Below are positions 27,346 through 36,073 of a DNA stretch of 64,000 bases, one piece after another. Numbering within the stretch: the first letter of the stretch is position 1; the number at the start of each line of letters is the position of its first letter. Source of the DNA: AP-15 sp963712825 (GTDB taxonomy: Bacteria; Pseudomonadota; Alphaproteobacteria; ATCC43930; CGMCC-115725); NCBI GenBank assembly GCA_963712825.1, contig CAVQJP010000011.1, forward strand, positions 1 to 64,000. Direction: 5' to 3'. Made by a program: the position numbers and the translations under genes. The notes beneath the pieces are model-generated. The model had not been told where the DNA came from. It ran no database searches and worked only from the letters and a program-made list of their open reading frames with translations.

Positions 27346-28578
27346 TTACCGCACCCGTCCGGCGACCGCCGAGTCGATGCAGCGCTCGAGGCTGGCGAGG
27401 CTCGGGCGATAGCCATAGCCGCCGATGATGTTGACGAGCTTTGCCGAATTGGTCATCAGCCGGGTCCAGCCATTGGCCGCGGCCATCTCGCGGGCATAGC
27501 TCTGGTAAAAGCAGATGCCCTGCGCGACGACGCCGCCCGCTGTCTCGATCCGTCGGGTCAGACCCATGCGGTCGGCGGCATGCTTGATCTCGGGCGAGGT
27601 CGTGACCAGCACCGTCGTGTCCGCATGAATGCGGCGCCCGTCGAGCGCCGAGGCGACCGCCTCGATCTCAAACAATGACAGTTGCGGCGCGCCAAACACC
27701 ACGACGTCGAGCTTGTCGCCGGGTGCTGTGTAGCGGGAAAGAAAAACGTCGATTTCGGTGCGGCCGATCGCGACCGGCGCGGCCGTCGGGCCGGCAAAAA
27801 CCGGGTCCTCGGCGGTGATCCCCGGCATGTGAAACAGGGCGACCGAGCCAAAGCTCGCCATCGCGGTGCCCAAATGCTTCAGCGCGTCCGAGCCGGGAAC
27901 GGCCTCTATGCCCTCGATGACCGGGACCTCCCAATAGGAGCCGCAGGCTTCGCCGACGATGCCGCCGATGGCGCCCCATTCGGCGAGGTCCCGCGGTGTC
28001 TCGGTCAGCCGGAAGCGGCGGGTCCCGCGCCGGCACTCGTCAAGATGGAAACCATAGCACGGGGTGCGCCCGGTCAAGCCCGCCGCCAAAGCCGAGGGGC
28101 CGCCCTCGAAATTGCTGCGGGCGCCGAAGACGCTGTTCGAATAGATCACGACCCCGGTGTCGCCATAGGCGAGATGGTCGCCCCGGACCGGCGCCATGAT
28201 CGTCTGGTAATTGATGCAGGTATCGGTCATCAGCACCCCGAACGCGCGCAACGCGTCGATCGCCCGCCTCTCGAGCGCGGCCATCCAGTCGCTCTGCCCG
28301 AGCCGGCGATAGACCGCGAAATCGATGCCGCGCGGGTCGGTGATCGTCGGGACCCGCACCCGCCGCTCGGCCTCCGGCGCCGCTGCGAGCCCCTCCAAAA
28401 ACCGCACCCCGGCTTCGCCCAGGGATTCGGTGTCGGCCATGACGTGGGCCTGGCTCACCGGCACGAAATCGGCGGCGTCGAAGAATTCGCCGACCGCGAC
28501 CTGGTGCTCGATCGCCCAGCGCCTCACCTCGCCGAGCTCCCCCGCGAGCATCGCCCGTTCCTCCTCGCTCAGTCGCAT
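27346..28578 (-). CDS. Aconitase X catalytic (large) subunit
   Basis: 410 residues of the DUF521/aconitase X catalytic family: RVPTITDPRGIDFAVYR near residue 95, TDTCINYQTIMAPVRGDHLAYGDTGVVIYSNSVFGARSNFEGGPSALAAGLTGR (118-172) and a C-terminal TNSAKLVNIIGGYGY. Conserved Cys residues (CINY; CYGF; CFYQSYA) should ligate an Fe-S cluster. It is a hydro-lyase; candidates are cis-3-hydroxy-L-proline dehydratase or a related 3-hydroxy acid dehydratase. It lies downstream of the CaiB CoA-transferase and upstream of hicB in one minus-strand run. Confidence 0.86.
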   Translation of the reverse strand: MRLSEEERAMLAGELGEVRRWAIEHQVAVGEFFDAADFVPVSQAHVMADTESLGEAGVRFLEGLAAAPEAERRVRVPTITDPRGIDFAVYRRLGQSDWMAALERRAIDALRAFGVLMTDTCINYQTIMAPVRGDHLAYGDTGVVIYSNSVFGARSNFEGGPSALAAGLTGRTPCYGFHLDECRRGTRRFRLTETPRDLAEWGAIGGIVGEACGSYWEVPVIEGIEAVPGSDALKHLGTAMASFGSVALFHMPGITAEDPVFAGPTAAPVAIGRTEIDVFLSRYTAPGDKLDVVVFGAPQLSLFEIEAVASALDGRRIHADTTVLVTTSPEIKHAADRMGLTRRIETAGGVVAQGICFYQSYAREMAAANGWTRLMTNSAKLVNIIGGYGYRPSLASLERCIDSAVAGRVR

Positions 28579-28620
28579 CTATTTACCTTTGGATATCCCT
28601 AAGCCTCGTTCCGCGCTTCT

Positions 28621-28647
28621 CCCTCGCCCCGCGTTGCGGGGAGAGGG
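28621..28647. repeat. Palindromic repeat after the CoA-transferase gene
   Basis: CCCTCGCCCCGC-GTT-GCGGGGAGAGGG forms a near-perfect 12-bp stem with a 3-base loop, about 20 bases past the CoA-transferase stop. It belongs to the same CCCTCTCC/GGAGAGGG repeat family as the insertion at 13692 and may slow or end transcription. Confidence 0.7.
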
Positions 28648-28665
28648 TCGGGCTGAGGGGCAGGC

Positions 28666-29940
28666 TCAACCGCAACCTTGCGGGCGATCAGATCCCTCGA
28701 TCGCGGTCTCGCCGAGCCCCGCTTCGCGCAGGATTTCGCGCGAGTGCTCGCCCAAACGCGGCGCCGGGCGGCGCAGCGCGCAATCGGCCGCGCCAAAGCG
28801 CACCGGCGGGCGCACGGTGCGGATGCTGCCTTCGCTCGGATGCTCCGACACCGGAAAGAAATCGACCGTGGCGAGGTGCTCGTCATCGGGCAATGCGGCG
28901 AGCTGGTTGACCGGCCCGCACGGGATGTCGGCCGATTTGAGCGCCGCGAGCCAATGGGCCGTCGTGTTGCCGCGCACGCATTCGGCGATCAGCGCATAAA
29001 GCTCGGCGACATGGCGGCTGCGGGTTTGCGCGTCGGCGAGGCGCGGGTCGCGGGCAAGCTCGGGACGGCCGGCGGCGCGGAAGAAGTCGCGCCAGTGGCG
29101 GTCGCTGTAGGGCAGGATGCAGATATGCCCGTCGGCGGTCGGGTGCGGCCGGCGGTCGGGAGCCAGCATCCGCGAATAGCCGGGCGGCCCCAATGGCGGG
29201 TCGAAGGTCATCCCGCCCATATGCTCGGCCATCACAAAAGCCGTCATGGTTTCGAGCATCGGGACCTCGACCTCCTGGCCCTCGCCGGTGCGCCAGCACT
29301 GGAGCAGCGCCGCCATCACCGCGTAGACCATGGTCAGCCCGACGGTCTTGTCGCCGACCAGGGTCGGGACAAACCGCGCTTCGCCGCCGGTCGCCTGCTC
29401 CAATGCGACAAACCCGCTCGCTCCCTGGATGATGTCGTCAAAGGCCGGGCGGTCGGCGAGCGGCCCGTCCTGGCCGTAGCCGTGCGCCGAGCAGTAGACG
29501 AGGCGCGGGTTGACCTGGCGCAGCCGGTCATAGCCAAAGCCGAGCCGCGCCATCGCCTGCGGACGCATGTTGTGCATAAAGACGTCGCCTCGCCGCACCA
29601 GCGCCAGCAGCGCCTCGGCTCCCTCGGGACGCTTGAGATCGAGGCACAGCGAGCGTTTGTTGCGGTTGAGATTCAGGAACACGTGGCCCATGTCGCGGTG
29701 CCGGGACGGGCCGGCATAGCGCATGATGTCGCCCTCGGGCGCCTCGACCTTGACCACCTCGGCGCCGAGATCGCCCAAGATCTGCGTCGCGAGCGGTCCC
29801 AGCACCACCGTCGTCAGGTCGATCACCTTGACCCCGGCAAGCGGGCCCGGTTTTTCGTTGGATGCCGGTCTTTCTTTGGTCAATGCAGCACCTCGAACAG
29901 GCCCGCCGGCTGCGGACAATGGCACATTAGCCGCAGACAT
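28666..29940 (-). CDS. CaiB/BaiF family CoA-transferase
   Basis: 424 residues of the class III CoA-transferase family: PLAGVKVIDLTTVVLGPLATQILGDLGAEVVKVEAPEGD near residues 32-70, LNLNRNKRSLCLDLKRPEG near 90, the catalytic-Asp region around ALLQCWRTGEGQEVEVPMLE (210-230), and the C-terminal LGEHSREILREAGLGE. It moves CoA between a carboxylic acid and an acyl-CoA. The family covers carnitine, formate/oxalate and aromatic acid activation, so the donor is unknown. The start is uncertain: residues before KPGPLAG are not conserved and a TTG at 29883 is an alternative. Confidence 0.87.
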   Translation of the reverse strand: MSAANVPLSAAGGPVRGAALTKERPASNEKPGPLAGVKVIDLTTVVLGPLATQILGDLGAEVVKVEAPEGDIMRYAGPSRHRDMGHVFLNLNRNKRSLCLDLKRPEGAEALLALVRRGDVFMHNMRPQAMARLGFGYDRLRQVNPRLVYCSAHGYGQDGPLADRPAFDDIIQGASGFVALEQATGGEARFVPTLVGDKTVGLTMVYAVMAALLQCWRTGEGQEVEVPMLETMTAFVMAEHMGGMTFDPPLGPPGYSRMLAPDRRPHPTADGHICILPYSDRHWRDFFRAAGRPELARDPRLADAQTRSRHVAELYALIAECVRGNTTAHWLAALKSADIPCGPVNQLAALPDDEHLATVDFFPVSEHPSEGSIRTVRPPVRFGAADCALRRPAPRLGEHSREILREAGLGETAIEGSDRPQGCG

Positions 29941-30003
29941 TGTGTTGAACCAGCGCGGGACCCGGTCGCTGAGAACGGCTGGGCAGGAGTTCGCCGAGGC
30001 CGA

Positions 30004-30375
30004 TCAGTGGGACCGTGTTGCCGCCAAATCCAGCTGGGCCGCGACCGCGTGCAAACGCCGATCATGCGTCCACAATTTGGCGCCGGGGGTCAGCCGCGCC
30101 GCCGCCAGCAGGTGGGCGTCGACATAGCCGATGCCGCGCCGAAACAGCGCCTGCCCATCAATAAAGCGCTGCACTTCTTGGTTCGAGGCGATGGCCACCT
30201 GAGGCAAATCGCGCAAATCGCTCAGGACAGCTTCCCGCCGTTGCAAGTTGCCGAGTGCAAGCTCACCGACCACGAATGGGTGCCCGAGAACCTCACCCAG
30301 GTCGAGCAATGTGATCAGTCTCTCATCGCCGTCTCGCAGATGCTGGACCCAGACCGAGGTATCGACCAGAATCAC
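30004..30375 (-). CDS. vapC: VapC-type PIN-domain toxin
   Basis: 123 residues from the GTG at 30375, which overlaps the vapB stop (GTGA). It begins VILVDTSVWVQHLRDGD with the first acidic residue of the PIN site; Glu in VVGELALG and Asp in RGIGYVDAHLLAAARLTPGAKLWTHDRRLHAVA supply the others. PIN toxins are Mg2+-dependent RNases that cleave tRNA or other RNA. Length matches the family. The in-frame upstream extension to 30606 is not part of the protein. Confidence 0.88.
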   Translation of the reverse strand: MILVDTSVWVQHLRDGDERLITLLDLGEVLGHPFVVGELALGNLQRREAVLSDLRDLPQVAIASNQEVQRFIDGQALFRRGIGYVDAHLLAAARLTPGAKLWTHDRRLHAVAAQLDLAATRSH

Positions 30376-30569
30376 CCGCGTCTCGTTCGTCGCCGCGGGA
30401 TCGAAGCGAGATCGGGCTCGCTGCCGCCGAGGCGCGCCAGCCGGCGGGCGGTTTCGCGTTCGATCAAGGCTCGTAATGCTTCCCGAACCAAAGCGGATTT
30501 CTCGTGCAGCCCGGTAAGGTCCTCGGCCTTCGCCAGAAGATCGTCGTCGAGTGCGAGTGTCGTGCGCAT
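30372..30569 (-). CDS. vapB: VapB-type antitoxin
   Basis: 65 residues with a ribbon-helix-helix N-terminus, MRTTLALDDDLLAKAEDLTGLHEKSALVREALRALIER, and a basic, Pro/Arg-rich C-terminal tail that would wrap its toxin. It binds DNA to repress the operon and blocks VapC. Translationally coupled to vapC by a 4-base overlap. Confidence 0.88.
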   Translation of the reverse strand: MRTTLALDDDLLAKAEDLTGLHEKSALVREALRALIERETARRLARLGGSEPDLASIPRRRTRRG

Positions 30570-30657
30570 CTCTCCATCCCGCTGTGACGAGGCATAAATA
30601 TGTCACCGTTTGATGTCGTAGTCAATGCCTACCCACACTGCCGGGGCACGCCGCTTA

Positions 30658-31539
30658 TCAGCCGGCCGTCCTTGCGGCCAGATACCAGTCGAGGATCTCG
30701 ACGCCGTTCCAGTGCAAGACGCCGGCGTAGCGGTTGATGTGGTCGTAGACCGCTTCGAGGTATTTGATGCGGTGCGGCTGGCCGCTGATATAGGGGTGGA
30801 TCGCGATCGCCATGATCTTGGCCCGCTCCGCCCCTTCCCGGTAAAGGCGATCGAAGCTGTCGATGCAGCGCCTCGTGAAATAAGCCGATTCGTGGTGCTG
30901 GACGAGCATCATCGGGATGTCGTTGAGCTCGACCGAATAGGGCAGGGTGACGAGCGGGCCGTGCTTGGTGCGGATCTCGGTCGGCTCGTCGTCATAGACC
31001 CAGTCGCCGACATAGCGGATGCCGGCGGCCGCCAACAGGTCGGGGGTGTCGTAGGTCTCGGTAAGACCGGGGCCGAGCCAGCCCAGGGGCCGGGCGCCGG
31101 CGAAACGCTCGAGCGTGTCGAGCGACTTGGCGATCATCGCCGCCTGGTCCGCGACCTGGTGGATCGGCATCTGCTCCCAGGCATGGCCCATGAATTCCCA
31201 GCCGGCATCGCGCGCCGCCGCCGCGACCCGCTGGTATTCGTCGCAGACCCGGGCATTGATCGACAAGGTCGGGCGGATGCCGAGACGGCGGAACAGGTCG
31301 AAAAAGCGCCACACCCCGACCCGCATACCGTATTCGTGCCAGGCCCAGTTCGGCACATCGGGCAGCAGCACCTGTCCGGTCGGCGCCGGCAAGACCTGGC
31401 GCGCCATCGGCCGCGAGATCGACCAGAATTCGAGGTTGACGATGGTCCACACGACGATCCGCGCGCGGTCCGGCAATTTGAGCGGCGGCCGGTCGACGAT
31501 CGCCGAAAATGTGCTGCGCTTGCGCGGAATTGTCGGCAC
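30658..31539 (-). CDS. Polysaccharide deacetylase-family protein (PuuE/allantoinase-like)
   Basis: 293 residues from the GTG at 31539 (GGGGAGAGGCCGCC upstream). NodB-fold elements are ARIVVWTIVNLEFWS near residue 20, the RVGVWRFFDLFRRLGIRPTLSINA segment near 75, GWEFMGHAWEQMPIH near 120 with a metal-binding His, and GWLGPGLTETYDTPDLLAAAGIRYVGDWVYDDEP near 155. It resembles the metal-dependent or metal-independent PuuE-type allantoinases that open cyclic ureides. A second paralogue of exactly the same length is at 45170. The substrate may be a ureide or other C-N bond compound. Confidence 0.84.
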   Translation of the reverse strand: MPTIPRKRSTFSAIVDRPPLKLPDRARIVVWTIVNLEFWSISRPMARQVLPAPTGQVLLPDVPNWAWHEYGMRVGVWRFFDLFRRLGIRPTLSINARVCDEYQRVAAAARDAGWEFMGHAWEQMPIHQVADQAAMIAKSLDTLERFAGARPLGWLGPGLTETYDTPDLLAAAGIRYVGDWVYDDEPTEIRTKHGPLVTLPYSVELNDIPMMLVQHHESAYFTRRCIDSFDRLYREGAERAKIMAIAIHPYISGQPHRIKYLEAVYDHINRYAGVLHWNGVEILDWYLAARTAG

Positions 31540-31748
31540 GGCGGCCTCTCCCCCAAAGTTACCCGCGATCTTGCGCGGGGGCGCGGCGCCGGGCAAGCCG
31601 CTCGCGGCCGGGCGAAGGTTCCAGGTGTCTACCGCTTTCTTGTGCAACGCAGCACTGCAAAGTCAACAATCCCCAGCCGGCTCGGCGCCATCCATGTTGC
31701 GGCCGGCTTTTGCGGGAGCGGGATGTCGGGCCGAGAGGGGCACAGCCG

Positions 31749-32186
31749 ATGAGATTGCAATACTTCAGGGGCAACGTCTTTGTCGCCAACCTGCCGCCGG
31801 ACTTGACCGAAGACGAATTGGCCGAGGCGTTCGACCCATTTGGCATTGTTCTCAGCGCCTTTATTGCCCGTGACCCTGAAAACGGGAAGCGGCTGCGCTA
31901 TGGCTTTGTCGACATCGCCACCGAGCGGGCGGCAAAGCTCGCGGTCGAGGCGATGAACGGCACCGCCATCGGCGGCCACAATCTCGACGTGCGGATCAGC
32001 GAGCGGCCAACCAAGTCGAAAAAGCCCGCTTCCGCCCGGCCCGCCGCCCGCCGCGCGCCGCCGCGGCCGGCACCCCACAATACCGAGGACGACCGGGACG
32101 GGCAGGCGGCTTTTGCGCCGCCGATGCCGCCGCGGCGGCAGCCGACCTTTCAGGTCGAGCGACGCGCCCTGCCGCGCCGCTTCTAG
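31749..32186 (+). CDS. RRM (RNA recognition motif) RNA-binding protein
   Basis: 145 residues from the ATG at 31749. Residues 8-85 form one RRM: the RNP2 motif NVFVANLPPDLTEDELAEAF and the RNP1 motif RLRYGFVDIATERAAKLAVEAMNG. The rest (90-145) is a basic, Pro/Ala/Arg-rich tail likely disordered and able to bind RNA. Bacterial single-RRM proteins of this sort are known as small cold- or stress-regulated RNA-binding proteins. Its stop codon overlaps that of the convergent pncA-like gene (CTAG). Confidence 0.88.
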   Translation: MRLQYFRGNVFVANLPPDLTEDELAEAFDPFGIVLSAFIARDPENGKRLRYGFVDIATERAAKLAVEAMNGTAIGGHNLDVRISERPTKSKKPASARPAARRAPPRPAPHNTEDDRDGQAAFAPPMPPRRQPTFQVERRALPRRF

Positions 32187-32815
32187 TCGCGGATCGTCAC
32201 TCCCGCCTCAGTCATCGCACGCATCGCGCGGGCAAGCGAGCCGTCGAGATCGATGCCGCGGCAGGCCGGCGCGGCAACCTCGACCGCAAACCCGGCCTCG
32301 CGCGCGTCGAGCGCCGAAAACAGCACGCAATAATCGGTCGCAAGCCCACACAAGGTTACGCGGTCAAAGCCGCGCTCGCGCAGATAGGCGGTGAGCCCGG
32401 TCGGGGTGCGGCGGTCGTTCTCGCGAAACGCCGAATAGGAATCGATCGCCCGGCGGTAGCCCTTGCGCAGGATCAGCTCGGCGTGCGGAACTTCGAGCGC
32501 CGGGTGGAACGCCGCTCCCGCTGTCCCCTGCACGCAATGATCGGGCCACAGGGTCTGCGGGCCGTAAGCGGCCTCGATCGTCTCGAACGGCTGCCGGCCC
32601 GGATGAGCGCCGGCAAAGGACGAATGACCCGGCGGGTGCCAGTCCTGGGTCAGCACCACATGGGCAAACGCGCCGGCGAGCCGGTTGACCGCCGGAACAA
32701 CCGCGTCGCCGTCGGGCACCGCGAGCGCGCCGCCAGGGCAGAAATCGTTCTGCACGTCGACGACGACCAGAACCTCGCGCTCGCCGCGCGTCCATCCGCT
32801 GGAACCGTCGTTCAT
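32183..32815 (-). CDS. pncA: Nicotinamidase (isochorismatase family)
   Basis: 210 residues from the ATG at 32815, preceded by GAGCGAGGCGAA; a second ATG at 32863 overlaps the nadX stop by 4 bases and would add 16 residues. The catalytic triad is visible: Asp in VVDVQNDFCPGG, Lys in ILRKGYRRA and Cys in LCGLATDYCVLFSALDA. DWHPPGHSSFAG supplies the metal-binding Asp/His/His. It hydrolyses nicotinamide to nicotinate in the NAD salvage route. The partnership with the adjacent aspartate dehydrogenase gene joins salvage and de novo NAD synthesis. Confidence 0.88.
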   Translation of the reverse strand: MNDGSSGWTRGEREVLVVVDVQNDFCPGGALAVPDGDAVVPAVNRLAGAFAHVVLTQDWHPPGHSSFAGAHPGRQPFETIEAAYGPQTLWPDHCVQGTAGAAFHPALEVPHAELILRKGYRRAIDSYSAFRENDRRTPTGLTAYLRERGFDRVTLCGLATDYCVLFSALDAREAGFAVEVAAPACRGIDLDGSLARAMRAMTEAGVTIRD

Positions 32816-32859
32816 TTTCGCCTCGCTCAGCCCGCTCCGGGCGCGACCGACTGTCACGC

Positions 32860-33672
32860 TCATGTCCCGATTGCAAGCGGGCTGACCAGCTTTTTGAGCG
32901 CGGCGACAACCGAGAGCGGCGTCAGACGCCCGGTCTTTGGGTTTTCGGCGGAAGGCACGTTTTCGATCTGCATCGAGAAACGGGCGGCGTCCGCCTCGAC
33001 CTCGATTTTGTGGATGTTGCGGTCGACGCCGGGATCGGCCCACATTTCGATCGTCGTGCACTCCGGCCCGATCCCGGCCAATGCCAGCGCCGCCGCGACA
33101 TTGACGTTCGCCGGAAAGCCGCGCGCCGCCTCGCGCGCCGTGCCGGCGAAGACGCGCTTTGGCGCGTCGAGCCCGTCGACCGCGATGCCGTGGCGTTCGA
33201 GATAGGGCGCGCCGGCGAGCCCCGCCGGCGGCTTTCGGGTGATCATGTGCACCCGCGCGATCTCACCCTCGGCCGCGGCTGTCACCGCGTCGAGACCGAG
33301 CAATGCCCCGGTCGGCACCAGAATCCGGCCGCCATGCTGCCGCGCCAGGTCGACGAGGTCGAAATTGTCGAGCAGCGCGCCCGAGCTCAACACCATCACA
33401 ATGCGGCCGTGGGCGAGCGCCGGCTCGGCGATGTCGCGCAACAATGCGGCGGGGGCGCATTCGACGACGATGTCGGCCTCCTCCCATAGCCGCGCCATCG
33501 GCACCACCGGCGCCGGCTGCACGAACTCAGCCATCGCCGCCGCCGCCCGCTCCGCATCGCGCGCCGCCACCGCCGCCAGCGCCAGCCCCTCGATCCCCTG
33601 GTCCAGACGCCGCGCGACCACCCTGCCGATCGCCCCAAAACCGCCGACCGCCACGCGCAATGTCATCCTCAA
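32860..33672 (-). CDS. nadX: L-aspartate dehydrogenase
   Basis: 270 residues, possibly from ATG 33666. The NAD motif VAVGGFGAIGRVVARRL is at residues 7-23. ADIVVECAPAALLRDIAEPALAHGRIVMVLSSGAL (65-100), PTGALLGLDAVTAAAEGE near 117 and PANVNVAAALALAGIGPECTTIEMWADPGVDRNIHKIEV near 188 match the NadX family; a His in NIHKI lies in the usual active-site region. It converts L-aspartate to iminoaspartate for NAD synthesis (with NadA), replacing NadB oxidase. It is first in a two-gene unit with pncA. Confidence 0.88.
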   Translation of the reverse strand: MRMTLRVAVGGFGAIGRVVARRLDQGIEGLALAAVAARDAERAAAAMAEFVQPAPVVPMARLWEEADIVVECAPAALLRDIAEPALAHGRIVMVLSSGALLDNFDLVDLARQHGGRILVPTGALLGLDAVTAAAEGEIARVHMITRKPPAGLAGAPYLERHGIAVDGLDAPKRVFAGTAREAARGFPANVNVAAALALAGIGPECTTIEMWADPGVDRNIHKIEVEADAARFSMQIENVPSAENPKTGRLTPLSVVAALKKLVSPLAIGT

Positions 33673-34164
33673 CCCTCAACAGCCGAACCCTAACCGTTCA
33701 ACCCGATTCCGGGGTCGATCTTGCACTCTCGCCGGCTTCTCAGGTGAGGAGATGCAGCGTGATTCGAAAGAGGCCCTTGGAGCGTAAGTCCTGGGAGGTC
33801 AGTAGGTAAATAGATATCCAAATCGGTAGCCATTTTTCTTAATTCTCAAGGTCGTAGTTCGGTGCCTGTGCCAATGTGGTTCGTTAAAGGGTACGCCGAA
33901 TTTTGGTGAGGTTATCAACACAACATTCATCATCCCTAGACTTATCGGCTAAGGATTTTCGTATTCGCCGAGGTTGCTCCAGGTGCCGTAGCCGGGCGGA
34001 AGCAGCCGGCTTGCCGCGGCTCTGATTGCCCGCTTTGACGCAGCTGTCGGCAAAATTTACAACTGTATTGACGAAATTTTGACGGAGTTTCAGGTGCTTA
34101 GAGATTGACCGGCTGATCGGTTGGCTGATAGAGAAACAGGCTGTTAACCTTACCCGAGGACGGG
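33673..34164. other. AT-richer intergenic region before the PEP-CTERM gene
   Basis: About 490 bases of lower GC with no gene I can support. It contains several T- and A-rich stretches (around 33825-33850, 34060-34090) and ends at a weak GAGGACGGG ribosome binding site before 34165. It probably contains the promoter of the PEP-CTERM gene and that of nadX. Confidence 0.5.
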
Positions 34165-34752
34165 ATGAACAAGTATCTTTTGCCGGGCGCGGCGTTGATG
34201 AGCCTTGTCTCCGGCGGTGCCGGCGCGGCCCCCACACCTATCGGCACCTACGCCAGATCCGCCTCGACGGCCAACCCCGCTCCGACCGGCAGCACCGGTC
34301 TTGGTCCTCTCGGTGCGGTCGGCGGCATCGGCGGGCCGGTCGGCTTCACGGCTCCGTTCACCGGCACCTTGATCATGAAGGTTGAGCCGAAGGGACAGTT
34401 CCGCGGCGATGTCTATCAAGCATTTGTCGATGGGAATTCGCTCGGCTTCACCCCGGAAGTGCCATTGTTCGGACCTGCGTCGGTCGGGACGTTTACGACG
34501 GGTGTGTCGGCAGGTCCCAACAATTTCGACGTCAACGATGTAATCCTGTCCTACATCGGCGCTCCACCGCCTTTCGGCACCGCGGTATCGACCGTCACGA
34601 CGGTTCCCGGCAGCTTCTCGCCGGGCGGGGTATTGATCACCCTCTCGGAGGAGGCGTTGCCCGCGGCGGTCCCCGAGCCGCGCTCGCTCGCAACCTTTGC
34701 CGCCGGGCTGCTCGCGCTCGCCTTTTTCCGGCGCCGCCGCAAACCGATCTGA
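34165..34752 (+). CDS. PEP-CTERM-sorted exported protein
   Basis: 195 residues with a signal peptide (MNKYLLPGAALMSLVSGGAG, then AAP) and a C-terminal sorting tail. The tail has VPEPRSLATFAAGLLALAFF followed by RRRRKP: the PEP motif, a hydrophobic helix and a basic end, at residues 172-194. Such proteins are cleaved and anchored by exosortase at the outer surface. The middle is Gly/Pro/Thr-rich with no catalytic domain, consistent with an extracellular matrix or envelope protein. No exosortase or EPS gene is in the window. Confidence 0.85.
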   Translation: MNKYLLPGAALMSLVSGGAGAAPTPIGTYARSASTANPAPTGSTGLGPLGAVGGIGGPVGFTAPFTGTLIMKVEPKGQFRGDVYQAFVDGNSLGFTPEVPLFGPASVGTFTTGVSAGPNNFDVNDVILSYIGAPPPFGTAVSTVTTVPGSFSPGGVLITLSEEALPAAVPEPRSLATFAAGLLALAFFRRRRKPI

Positions 34753-34765
34753 TCCCGTCGCGTCG

Positions 34766-36073
34766 TCACCTCGACATTGCAACCTGACCGCCCTGACGCT
34801 GAGCAGCAAAGCGGGCATGGCGCGCGCGGATGTCGTCGAGGTCGGCCGGCGTTGCAATATTGCGTGTCGCATCGCCCAGCACCAGATTGGCGTGGCGCCG
34901 CAACGCCCGTACGCGAGCCGGGTCGCGTTCGCAACCGGCGACCGCGCTCAGTACTTCCAGCATTCGAATCAGTACCGCCGGACTGTGGGCGGCGTTTTGC
35001 CGGATCAGGTGAAACATCGCGTCGACGAGCCCGCCGTAATCGACGCTGGGAACGACCAAAACCGGCCCGCCGCCGCGTATCGAGACACCGGTCGGCAAGT
35101 GCAGCGGCACGATATCGCACAGTGCCGCACCGAGCCGGTCGAGGACGCTGATCGCAGTGTGCGGGTCGTTGATGCCCGGCGACAACGCCCGGACCGCGAC
35201 CTCGACCAATTGCCGCACCGCGAATTCGAGGTCAGCCGAGCTTACCCGCTGCGGGCCCAGGGCCGTGGCGTTGCGGATGGCGGCGTCGGCGCCCGCCACG
35301 GGCCGGCTGACCATCGCGATCGCGGCGCCGGGAAACACATAATCTCCAGGTCGGACCAGCAGGCGGATCGCGGTATTGTGCTCGGCCGCCCAATCGGCGA
35401 GGCCGTCCTCGTCGAGTTGCTGGAGATAGCCGCGGCGGGGATCGGCTGTCGGGACGGCATTGTCCCAGAAAGCGGCTGGAGGCGGTGCGGGCTGCCGTTG
35501 TTCGACGGTCAGCCGTTGAACCGTCGCATGGACGTCCCGGCTGACGAACTCGATAACCGTGTCGACGTTGATGCGGCCGGCCATGTGGCCGACGAAGAAC
35601 ACAAGCGTCGCCACGCAGACAAAGGCCAGCAGAATGCCGATGCTGAGCGAGAGATGCGGGACGAACTCGCCCTCGTTCGGGGTGCGCACGCTGCGCAGAA
35701 CCATCAACGCATACGAGAAGGTGCCGAGAAAGACGCCAAGCGTGATCTGGTTGCCGCGGTCCCGGGTGAAATTGTGCAGCAACCGCGGGCCCATCTGTCC
35801 GGCTGCGAGCGACAGAGCGGCGATCGTGATCGAGAACACGGTGCCGGCGACCCCGATCGTGGACGACGCGACCGCCCCGAGCAATGTGCGCGCCCCGGTG
35901 GCACCGCCATTGTAGAGCCAGGCGCTGTCGATCAGCGATTGCGGGACGAGCCCGCTGCGATCGAGGTCGACGAGGCCCACCGCCGCCAGCACGCCGGCCA
36001 GCACCATCAGCGCAGGCACCAGCCAAAACGTCTCGCCGAGATCGTTGAGCAGCTTGCGGAAACGAGCGGTCAA
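34766..36073 (-). CDS. DUF2254 family membrane protein
   Basis: 435 residues with four N-terminal hydrophobic helices within the first 170 residues (LVPALMVLAGVLAAVG; VAGTVFSITIAALSLAAG; ITLGVFLGTFSYALMV; SIGILLAFVCVATLVFF) and a long cytoplasmic C-terminal region. The conserved AGTVFSITIAALSLAAGQMGPRLL signature marks DUF2254. The function is unknown. Expressed alone, convergent with the PEP-CTERM gene. Confidence 0.85.
   Translation of the reverse strand: MTARFRKLLNDLGETFWLVPALMVLAGVLAAVGLVDLDRSGLVPQSLIDSAWLYNGGATGARTLLGAVASSTIGVAGTVFSITIAALSLAAGQMGPRLLHNFTRDRGNQITLGVFLGTFSYALMVLRSVRTPNEGEFVPHLSLSIGILLAFVCVATLVFFVGHMAGRINVDTVIEFVSRDVHATVQRLTVEQRQPAPPPAAFWDNAVPTADPRRGYLQQLDEDGLADWAAEHNTAIRLLVRPGDYVFPGAAIAMVSRPVAGADAAIRNATALGPQRVSSADLEFAVRQLVEVAVRALSPGINDPHTAISVLDRLGAALCDIVPLHLPTGVSIRGGGPVLVVPSVDYGGLVDAMFHLIRQNAAHSPAVLIRMLEVLSAVAGCERDPARVRALRRHANLVLGDATRNIATPADLDDIRARHARFAAQRQGGQVAMSR

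Noticed and set aside
28678..30597. 639-codon plus-strand frame opposite the CoA-transferase and VapBC
   Set aside because: Antisense composition only.
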